Made by a program: the position numbers and the translations under genes. The notes below the pieces were generated by a model that saw nothing but the letters and a program-made list of their open reading frames with translations, made no database searches and was not told the origin of the DNA. Of a DNA stretch of 18,981 bases, positions 1-6,223 are shown in pieces (positions within the stretch are counted from its first letter, which is position 1; every line of letters starts with the position of its first letter). Location of the stretch: assembly GCA_910588125.1 (NCBI GenBank), contig CAJUPI010000060.1, positions 1 through 18,981 of the forward strand, in the 5' to 3' direction. This stretch comes from an uncultured Lachnospiraceae bacterium (GTDB lineage: Bacteria > Bacillota > Clostridia > Lachnospirales > Lachnospiraceae).

Positions 1-15
1 TACATTGAAAAATAT

Positions 16-45
16 GGCTATTAAAAATGTCGATTTTTAATAGCC
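16..45 (+). promoter_or_regulatory. Perfect 12-bp stem-loop over the first start codon
   Basis: GGCTATTAAAAA (16-27) and TTTTTAATAGCC (34-45) are perfect reverse complements around a 6-base loop, TGTCGA. The first base of the ATG at 27 closes the stem and the other two lie in the loop. The GC pairs are at the base and the A/U pairs at the top, and no U-tract follows, so it does not look like a standard intrinsic terminator. It could fold around the initiation region of the downstream gene, or separate it from whatever lies upstream. The fold is visible in the sequence; its function is inference. Confidence 0.5.
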
Positions 46-542
46 GTAGTAATAATATATGGAAAGATTATTTGGTCGGAAAAATGGGGTGGGAAGAAGA
101 ACAGGCAGAAAAAGAGCTGGAAAAGGCAAAAAAGGCCAGCCTGTTTGAAGAATTGCAGATATGGTGTGAAGATAAAGGGAGATACGTCCTTCCTGTATAT
201 AATGCGGAGCTCATGTCCTATATCTTAGAAAAGTGCAGAAAGCTGTATGAAGATGATTTTTTTGAAATAGGTGAAGAAGTTAATTGGGGAGAAATTGACA
301 ACAAATTTTCCGATTATACGGTTAAGTTTATGGATCAGATCTATAAGGTGTTAAAAGAACAGGATGATTTTTACGAAAGGGCACGGCGTCAGGGCGAAGA
401 AATCGAATATCTGGCAGAGATTTTTGGCAGCTGTCCGGTGGTTCGGTATATCAGAGAGAAAAATCCACTGATTCCGAAGGAGATAGCCGTAGCAATTGAC
501 CGGTCAGGTGCTGTCATAGAAGCAAAAGAACAAAGGGATTAA
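27..542 (+). CDS. Hypothetical 171-aa acidic protein, upstream of the deaminase-like gene
   Basis: I do not recognise this family. The protein is highly charged, rich in Glu, Lys and aromatic residues, and predicted by eye to be mostly helical. It has no signal peptide, membrane segment or cysteine cluster. Residues about 20-40 are a charged helix of E/K repeats. The start is uncertain: the ATG at 27 has no Shine-Dalgarno sequence and sits in a hairpin, but an upstream frame could end at 22-24 (TAT TAA), which would allow translational coupling. Alternatives are TTG at 72, with GGAAAG five bases upstream, and ATG at 84. It ends 26 bases before the 1019-aa deaminase-like gene on the same strand, so the two are probably cotranscribed. 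It might be an accessory factor of that protein or the tail of a damaged larger gene. Confidence 0.6.
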   Translation: MSIFNSRSNNIWKDYLVGKMGWEEEQAEKELEKAKKASLFEELQIWCEDKGRYVLPVYNAELMSYILEKCRKLYEDDFFEIGEEVNWGEIDNKFSDYTVKFMDQIYKVLKEQDDFYERARRQGEEIEYLAEIFGSCPVVRYIREKNPLIPKEIAVAIDRSGAVIEAKEQRD

Positions 543-568
543 CTAAATCCGGTTATGGGAGAAGTGTT

Positions 569-3500
569 TTGAAAAAGTACACAGAAGCATTAAACATCAT
601 GCTGAGGCATGTGGCGGTAAAAGAGATCATAAATGGAGATGTGACCTACAATACGTTTGGCAAGAGCACGTTTGTGCTTCTTGCCAATTCTTATCATTCT
701 AATTATTCCAATGATGAAGTAGAAAACCTGTATACTTATTTTGTAGATGAGATGAATCAGCAGAAAAGCAGGCTGTTTGGTGTTGAATCAGCAGAAGCTG
801 GAAAGACTCTGAATGTTTTTGAACTGATTCTGCAGTTTGCGGAAAATGTGCTGCTGGAGCAGGGAGATATACCGGTCTGTGCGTACAGCAAATTATTAAG
901 GTGGAGAAGTACGGTGCATATATTGGATGAGGATATTTTTTTAGCTTCTTTTTTGGCATACCGGGACTTTCTTCGTCCGGGAAGCAGGAGAGATCTGAGG
1001 TGGGATCTGGTGACAGGGTCAAACAATATATCACTGCGCCAGCTGCTAGAAAAAGGAGTTGCCGAAAATTATTTTCATTTAAAAGGTTCCTCGCCGTATT
1101 TCCATTTGTCATGGATTTCTATGATGAATAATATTGATAACCCGCATTTTGCCCGAATATTGGCACAATATGACAATCGAAGACTGAGCGGAAAAATAAA
1201 CTACAATCCAAAGTATGGGGAAGATTCCCTGTATTCAAAGTATGGGGAAGATTCCCTGTATTTTATGTGTATGCAGGCTGCTCTTATTCGACTGACGCTT
1301 TATATGTGGCTTGGCGGACAAAGATTTGTTTTGGGTAAATGTGGTGTTGATGCGGGATATGTAAAGACATTTTTTGACTATGAAATATTAAAAAAGAAAG
1401 TTTGGCAAAAAGGGGAACTTTCAGAGCGTCTGAAGGAGGAATTTGGATATTACAAGCAGATATCTTGTGCGGATTTGCTGACGGACGGGATGAGAGATAT
1501 AAATGTTCAAAAAGCGGGATATGAAGAGAGATATATAACAGATCTGATTTTTAATGTGTTGAGTAATTTTCAGATCCGCAAAGAGTTTTTAGGCGCTTTC
1601 AGGGATAAAATCACATTGGCGGATATGGTAGAGGCAGTGATGACAGAAAACAGAGAGATACCTTTGAGCTGCGTGAAAGGATTAATTCCAGAGAAAATAT
1701 ATCTGGAATTGGAAGAGCGGGAAACCCTGGATTTGATACACAGGCTCTTGTGTCAGCCCGATATGATGGTGAATTATCAAAGAGAGCTTCAGGATCTCAT
1801 TCAGATCCAGCGATGGGAGCAGTCCGTGAGAAACAAGGATGGAAAGATGTTGGATTATGCCATCCCAAATGAATACAGCGGAAAAGGCGGCGGATATACA
1901 GAAGGGAATCATTCCAGTATGGGAGAGGCATATTCGGCAAGAAACGCAAAAAATGTTATTACGGGTGAGAGATGGATTCTGTATAAGATGTTTCGGAGAT
2001 ATTATGAAAACAAAACAGGTTTTTCTGTGTATATGAATTTATTCTACGCATATCTGGTAATAAAAGAAACTATCCGGTCCGAATTGATTCAGGTAAATAC
2101 AGCTGTTGGATTCAGCAATTTCAGCTATTATGAATCCCGGAAAGAGGATTTTATTGAGGGAACGCCTTTTGAGGGACATTTGCTGAAACTGGCCGTCTGG
2201 GATATTATGAAAGACAAAAATATCCGTTCTCTGGAGGCAAGGATCTCTCCTAAGATGTCAGCAGCCCTCGATGCAAAAGGGATTCAAAAAAATGACAGGC
2301 AGATGGAATTGACAGAAGATGAGAAAAAGAGGATGTTCTATGTATACCATTTTGTGAAAGCGCCAGGTAAACCGGAAGAAACAGAGAGCGAGATTTTATG
2401 CCGTCATGCTTCTCTGAGGAAAACGGTGAAAATTCAGGCCCAGGCGTTTGCAAAGATGAGGGAAGACTATCCGGAAACAGCTTCACGGATATTGGGGCTT
2501 GATGCGTGCAATGCGGAGATTTCCTGCAGGCCTGAGGTATTTGCCCAGGCTTTCCGCTTTCTACGAAATCATATTGTTCAAAATGCAGAAGTTCCGGTGT
2601 TGGGAGTAACTTATCATGTGGGAGAGGATTTTCTGGATATCATTGACGGTTTGCGCGCAATTGATGAGGTGTGCCGTTTTTTGGATTTTAAATGTGGTGA
2701 CAGGTTGGGACATGCTTTGGTTTTGGGAATTAACGCCGAGGAGTGGTATGACAGCAAAGACCGGAGGATATTCCTTACAAAACAGGCATATCTGGATAAT
2801 ATTGTCTGGCTTTATACAAAAATCCGGGAGATAGGGTTGGTGGGATATGAGGATTTGCTGCTGTACATAGAAAAAGAATATTGGACCCTTTTCCATGATA
2901 TCTACCTGAAAAACATTAAAGATTCTTATGTGAATGGCGTATTAAAAAGGAATAACAGCAATGAACCTAGCCGCTTTGCACAGTTTAATATTACCACTTA
3001 TTATGATGCATGGAAACTGAGGGGAGACGATCCGGAATGCTATATTGACGGTGTGTTCAGAGAACCCAGATCTTTGGATTATAACTGGGAAGGATGCCAG
3101 ACGGATCAGAGGTATCCGGAAAATTATAAACTACGTCATGATTTTGAGACTGGGTTTTTATACCATTCCTATCATTATAATCCGGGAATTAAGCGGGAAG
3201 GGAGCAAGACCATAGAGGTGAAGATCAGTGACAAGATGGTTGAAGTGGCAAAGAAAGTGCAAAAGCATATTCAGAGGGAGATAGCGGCTATGGGGGTAGG
3301 AGTGGAAACTAATCCGTCATCCAATTATCTGATAGGAACATTCAAGCGCTATGATAAACATCCGTTGCTCCGGTTTTATAATATTGGTCTCACAGCAGAT
3401 GAAGAAGAACTGCGGGAATGCCCGCAGATATCTATATCTATTAATACCGATGATCAGGGGGTGTTTGCCACAAATCTGGAAAATGAATACGCACTGATGG

Positions 3501-3628
3501 TATTAGCGTTAGAGCGAATAAAGGATGAGGAGGGAAAGGCGAAATATTCTCGGGAAAAAATATATAAATGGCTGGACGATATTCGTGAGATGGGGCTTCG
3601 CCAAAGTTTTCTTAAAATAAAAGGATAG
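569..3628 (+). CDS. Large adenosine-deaminase-superfamily protein, RADAR RdrB-like candidate
   Basis: This 1019-aa protein carries the C-terminal half of an adenosine-deaminase barrel. HVGE at 683-686 supplies the metal His and catalytic Glu. RLGHA follows with H715. A VETNPSSN segment precedes SINTDDQG, where D961/D962 match the metal Asp pair. HLKGS (H170) fits the first barrel strand, but Tyr168 stands where the first His of HxH is expected. About 470 residues separate this strand from GLDACNAE near 643, so there is a large helical insertion, including the segment QVNTAVGFSNFSYYESRK near 508. Ordinary adenosine deaminases have about 330-350 residues. An oversized deaminase with a big insertion is the architecture of RdrB in RADAR anti-phage systems, which acts with the ATPase RdrA. 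No RdrA is visible here, and the window starts just upstream. The start is TTG, with GGGAGAAG four bases before it. The superfamily is confident; RdrB identity is inference. Confidence 0.8.
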   Translation: MKKYTEALNIMLRHVAVKEIINGDVTYNTFGKSTFVLLANSYHSNYSNDEVENLYTYFVDEMNQQKSRLFGVESAEAGKTLNVFELILQFAENVLLEQGDIPVCAYSKLLRWRSTVHILDEDIFLASFLAYRDFLRPGSRRDLRWDLVTGSNNISLRQLLEKGVAENYFHLKGSSPYFHLSWISMMNNIDNPHFARILAQYDNRRLSGKINYNPKYGEDSLYSKYGEDSLYFMCMQAALIRLTLYMWLGGQRFVLGKCGVDAGYVKTFFDYEILKKKVWQKGELSERLKEEFGYYKQISCADLLTDGMRDINVQKAGYEERYITDLIFNVLSNFQIRKEFLGAFRDKITLADMVEAVMTENREIPLSCVKGLIPEKIYLELEERETLDLIHRLLCQPDMMVNYQRELQDLIQIQRWEQSVRNKDGKMLDYAIPNEYSGKGGGYTEGNHSSMGEAYSARNAKNVITGERWILYKMFRRYYENKTGFSVYMNLFYAYLVIKETIRSELIQVNTAVGFSNFSYYESRKEDFIEGTPFEGHLLKLAVWDIMKDKNIRSLEARISPKMSAALDAKGIQKNDRQMELTEDEKKRMFYVYHFVKAPGKPEETESEILCRHASLRKTVKIQAQAFAKMREDYPETASRILGLDACNAEISCRPEVFAQAFRFLRNHIVQNAEVPVLGVTYHVGEDFLDIIDGLRAIDEVCRFLDFKCGDRLGHALVLGINAEEWYDSKDRRIFLTKQAYLDNIVWLYTKIREIGLVGYEDLLLYIEKEYWTLFHDIYLKNIKDSYVNGVLKRNNSNEPSRFAQFNITTYYDAWKLRGDDPECYIDGVFREPRSLDYNWEGCQTDQRYPENYKLRHDFETGFLYHSYHYNPGIKREGSKTIEVKISDKMVEVAKKVQKHIQREIAAMGVGVETNPSSNYLIGTFKRYDKHPLLRFYNIGLTADEEELRECPQISISINTDDQGVFATNLENEYALMVLALERIKDEEGKAKYSREKIYKWLDDIREMGLRQSFLKIKG
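1209..1262 (+). repeat. 27-bp perfect tandem duplication inside the deaminase-like gene
   Basis: The 27 bases at 1209-1235 are repeated without a gap at 1236-1262. The duplication is in frame and gives KYGEDSLYSKYGEDSLYF, two copies of a nine-residue unit. Because the two copies are identical at DNA level, the event is recent or is maintained by slippage. It lies about 45 residues after the HLKGS strand, at the start of the large insertion. Gain or loss of one unit would not shift the frame. Confidence 0.9.
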
Positions 3629-3742
3629 AAAAAACAAATGCCATTAACCGAGAAGGGAGTTGTTTATTCCAGTAAAATTTTAATGCCTTTGCCAGAATTA
3701 GAACTGAGAAAGAAATGAATAAGGATATCTGATTGGAGATGG

Positions 3743-4162
3743 ATGGATATGTGGTTTTTATTTGCAATATTGTCTGCATTGTTTGCGGCACTAACGTCTA
3801 TACTGGCTAAAATCGGTATAGAGGGTGTTAATTCAAATCTTGCCACAGCAATACGGACGGTTGTAGTCATTGTTATGTCATGGGGAATGGTTTTTTTGAC
3901 AAATGCGCAAAACGGTATCATGGAAATCGGTAAAAAGAGCTGGATTTTTTTGATTCTTTCCGGGTTGGCAACGGGAGCTTCGTGGCTCTGCTATTATCGG
4001 GCCTTGCAGATCGGGGAAGCCTCCAAGGTGGTTCCTGTTGATAAAATGAGCATTGTGATTACTCTTTTATTGGCATTTATTTTCCTTCATGAACCGTTTA
4101 CGGTAAAATCATTGATTGGCTGTATACTGATCGGTGCGGGAACATTGTTTATGGTTCTATAA
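3743..4162 (+). CDS. Single-domain EamA/DMT-type membrane transporter
   Basis: A 139-aa, strongly hydrophobic protein with about five membrane helices. It begins MDMWFLFAILSALFAALTSI, typical of the EamA (drug/metabolite transporter) fold, and includes GEASKVVPVDKMSIVITLL and a closing GAGTLFMVL helix. Standard DMT transporters have two such domains and about 300 residues. Single-domain versions are known and probably act as dimers; the substrate cannot be read from sequence. GGAG lies four bases before the chosen ATG, and another ATG at 3739 is in a different frame. It follows the deaminase-like gene by 114 bases on the same strand. Some RADAR loci carry small membrane proteins, but this is a common independent family, so a functional link is unproven. 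Confidence 0.8.
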   Translation: MDMWFLFAILSALFAALTSILAKIGIEGVNSNLATAIRTVVVIVMSWGMVFLTNAQNGIMEIGKKSWIFLILSGLATGASWLCYYRALQIGEASKVVPVDKMSIVITLLLAFIFLHEPFTVKSLIGCILIGAGTLFMVL

Positions 4163-4183
4163 TTTGCCGTTCTTTGGCTTTAA

Positions 4184-4345
4184 ACTCTGATCCCTTGTCC
4201 GCTAAGGGTAAGATCTTTGGGTGAAATTCCATTTCAAGCCAAGGTTTACGCTTTTAATTATGTGGTGAAACCTGACATTGATACAAGTGATGAAGTTGAA
4301 ACCGCATTAGATTTTATATATCGAAAAAAGGTGGTGCAAGAATGA
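4184..4345 (+). pseudogene. Remnant: C-terminal end of an unidentified gene
   Basis: The frame opens at 4184 and ends in TGA at 4343-4345. It reads protein-like from about 4214 (SLGEIPFQAKVYAFNYVVKP, followed by an acidic helix and a basic tail ending VVQE). There is no convincing start codon or ribosome site, and the frame is closed just upstream by TAA at 4181. The stop overlaps the start of the DUF1848 gene in an ATGA arrangement, the sign of a once translationally coupled gene pair. I do not recognise the family. It is most simply the surviving 3-prime end of the gene that used to precede the DUF1848 gene, lost by deletion between it and the EamA gene. Confidence 0.45.
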
Positions 4346-5277
4346 TCATTAGTGCAAGCCGAAGAACAGATATTCCAACATATTATTCGGAATGGCTATT
4401 TAACCGGTTAAGAGAACAATATGTTCTAGTGAGAAATCCCATGAATATCCATCAGATCGGAAAGATTAATTTATCTCCGGACGTCGTAGATGGAATTGTT
4501 TTTTGGACGAAAAATCCGGTGCCGATGTTTGGCCGTCTTTCTGAGCTGGATAACTATAATTATTATTTTCAGTTTACTTTAAATGCATATGATCGAGATG
4601 TGGAACCGAATATACCATCAAAAAATAGTATTATTATACCTGCATTTCAGAAATTATCTCAGCTTATCGGCCGTGAGAAGGTGATATGGAGGTATGATCC
4701 TGTTTTTTTCAATAACAGATATACAATAGAATACCACTGTAAATATTTTAAGGTATTGGCGGCAAAATTGGGGGATTACACTGAAAAATGTACGATAAGC
4801 TTTCTTGATTTATATCAAAAGACTGTTCGTAATACACGAATCTTAAAAATACAACAAGAAACGGCAGAACAGCAAATTGAAATTATGCAAAGGTTTTCAG
4901 ATGTTGCAAAGGAGTATGGGTTTTATATAGACACCTGTGCGGAAGTGGCAGACTTTGATAAATTGGGGATTTCTCATGCTCATTGCATAGACAAGGAGCG
5001 GTTTGAACGGATTGGAAAATATCAATTATCTATCGGCAAAGATTCAAATCAAAGGACAGAATGCGGCTGCATTGCCAGTATAGATATTGGAAATTATGAC
5101 ACTTGTAAAAATGGATGTTTATATTGCTACGCAAATGATAGTGACAAAGTTGTTATGAGAAATACCCGCAAGCATAATCCTGCATCGCCGCTTCTTTTCG
5201 GGGAGATTGGCCCAGATGACAGGATAAAAGAACGAAAAGCGGCTTCGTGCAAGGAATATCAGATATCACTTTTTTGA
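4342..5277 (+). CDS. DUF1848 family protein, radical-SAM-like, with clamp-binding-like C-terminus
   Basis: The 311-aa product starts MIISASRRTDIPTYYSEWL and has IVFWTKNP and VIWRYDPV blocks, which are characteristic of DUF1848. Near the C-terminus lies C255-KNG-C259-LY-C262, a CxxxCxxC cluster identical in spacing to the iron-sulfur motif of radical SAM enzymes, but placed at the end of the protein rather than the beginning. Earlier cysteines in CGC (about 242-244) may join it. The last residues are YQISLF, matching the QL(S/D)LF beta-sliding-clamp motif of bacterial repair proteins. The cofactor and reaction are not known to me. The start overlaps the stop of an upstream remnant and has AAAGGTGG nearby as ribosome site. 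Neighbouring SRAP remnant and DHH genes hint at nucleic-acid metabolism. Family call is firm; clamp binding is inference. Confidence 0.85.
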   Translation: MIISASRRTDIPTYYSEWLFNRLREQYVLVRNPMNIHQIGKINLSPDVVDGIVFWTKNPVPMFGRLSELDNYNYYFQFTLNAYDRDVEPNIPSKNSIIIPAFQKLSQLIGREKVIWRYDPVFFNNRYTIEYHCKYFKVLAAKLGDYTEKCTISFLDLYQKTVRNTRILKIQQETAEQQIEIMQRFSDVAKEYGFYIDTCAEVADFDKLGISHAHCIDKERFERIGKYQLSIGKDSNQRTECGCIASIDIGNYDTCKNGCLYCYANDSDKVVMRNTRKHNPASPLLFGEIGPDDRIKERKAASCKEYQISLF

Positions 5278-5346
5278 TTTTTAGAAAAGCTTTTTGGGAG
5301 ATTTACATAATTTTTATAAATACTATTTTCGAAGGGAGGCAAAATC

Positions 5347-5919
5347 ATGAGTGAAAAGCTTGCTCTTGCGGTTCTGGGAAGTCCACATCCGGACGGAACT
5401 GTGGGGACGATGTTAAAATATGCTGTCTCAGTGGTCAAAAAGGAGGGATATGAGGTTATAAGTATCAATTTATATGAAAAAAAGATTGATTTTTGTAGGG
5501 GATGCCGGGCATGCTTACAGACAGGGGCCTGTGTCCTACAGGATGATATGCAGGAGATTGCTGCCAGACTTCGGCAGTGTCAGGTGGTGATTCTCGGGGC
5601 TCCTGTGTACTGGGCCAATGTCCCGGCTCCGGTAAAAAATCTCTTTGATCGTTTGCTGGGAACTGCTATGGAAGAGACTGCGGCATTTCCCAAGCCGAGG
5701 CTGTGCGGTAAAAAATATATGATTTTAACTGCCTGTAGCACTCCGGCGCCTTTTTCCTGGATATTCGGACAGAGTAGAGGAGCTATCCGAAATATGGATG
5801 AATTTTTTAGGACCGCCGGTATGAAGCCTATGGGGAAGATTGTCTGTACCAATACCGGCAGAAAGAGCGAGATACCAGGCCGTATTTTCAGGAAGATAGG
5901 CAGATGCTGGAAAAAGTAA
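5347..5919 (+). CDS. Flavodoxin-fold NAD(P)H-dependent FMN reductase family
   Basis: A 190-aa cytoplasmic flavoprotein. The N-terminal strand and loop GSPHPDGTVG (about residues 12-21) form the FMN-phosphate site. CRGCRACLQTGACVLQDDM supplies a cysteine cluster of the sort seen in iron-sulfur flavoproteins and related reductases. APVYWANVPAPVKNLFDRL is the classic second flavin-binding block. The family shuttles electrons from NAD(P)H to an unknown acceptor. The start is well supported: GGGAGG lies seven bases before the ATG. It follows the DUF1848 gene by 69 bases on the same strand and could in principle feed electrons to it, but that is speculation. The C-terminus (RKIGRCWKK) runs directly into the SRAP remnant, so the end may lie close to an old deletion junction. 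Confidence 0.88.
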   Translation: MSEKLALAVLGSPHPDGTVGTMLKYAVSVVKKEGYEVISINLYEKKIDFCRGCRACLQTGACVLQDDMQEIAARLRQCQVVILGAPVYWANVPAPVKNLFDRLLGTAMEETAAFPKPRLCGKKYMILTACSTPAPFSWIFGQSRGAIRNMDEFFRTAGMKPMGKIVCTNTGRKSEIPGRIFRKIGRCWKK

Positions 5920-5920
5920 G

Positions 5921-6086
5921 ATGGAGAATGTTTCCAGGAAACCTGTCCATGATCGGATGCCATTGCTTCTTGAGGAAAGGGCGATTGTTCCCTGGATTCT
6001 TAATGAGGAGAAGGCGGAAGGTATCTAAAAAAACGTCCTGCCTTCTGGAACGAAGATCGGATTATGAGCAGCTGACTTTATTTTAA
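5921..6086 (+). pseudogene. Frameshifted C-terminal fragment of an SRAP (YedK/HMCES-like) gene
   Basis: One frame from 5921 reads PVHDRMPLLLEERAIVPWIL and then NEEKAEGI before a stop at 6026-6028. The next frame continues with KKTSCLLERRSDYEQLTLF and stops at 6086. HDRMP with a following IL/LL is a signature of the C-terminal part of SRAP proteins, which shield abasic sites in single-stranded DNA by a covalent link through an N-terminal Cys. The N-terminal two thirds, including that Cys, are missing. The frame break sits at a run of seven A (6027-6033) and needs two extra bases or one fewer. The remnant ends in QLTLF, a clamp-binding-like motif as in the DUF1848 neighbour. The identification rests on remembered family features and is moderately sure. 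Confidence 0.55.
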
Positions 6087-6122
6087 GATATTGCTATCAT
6101 AAGCTTTTATGAGGATTTTTTC

Positions 6123-6151
6123 TTGCTGAGCATGGGATCGCATGATATAAT
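6123..6151 (+). promoter_or_regulatory. Sigma-A promoter for the DHH phosphoesterase gene
   Basis: TTGCTG (6123-6128) and TATAAT (6146-6151) are separated by exactly 17 bases, and TGA just before the -10 box makes it an extended -10. Transcription would start near 6158, leaving about 65 bases of leader before the ATG at 6224. The DHH gene is therefore probably expressed independently of the decayed genes upstream. Confidence 0.65.
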
Positions 6152-6223
6152 CTTGATAGGGATTGGCAGCATTGTCCAATGGATTTAAGCCGGCGGATCT
6201 CGGGAAAGGGAGGGTATTAGAAA

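Noticed and set aside
3629..3742. Short coding-like stretch before the EamA gene (SSKILMPLPELELRKK, stop near 3718)
   Set aside because: It is too short to identify and has no start with a ribosome site; it could be another gene remnant but cannot be supported.
4191..4210. Terminator after the EamA gene (CCCTT/AAGGG)
   Set aside because: The stem has only five pairs and no U-tract follows.
5904..6086. 60-codon frame ending in DYEQLTLF as an independent small gene
   Set aside because: Only its last 20 or so codons read like a protein, and they continue the SRAP fragment in the neighbouring frame; the first part is out-of-frame text.
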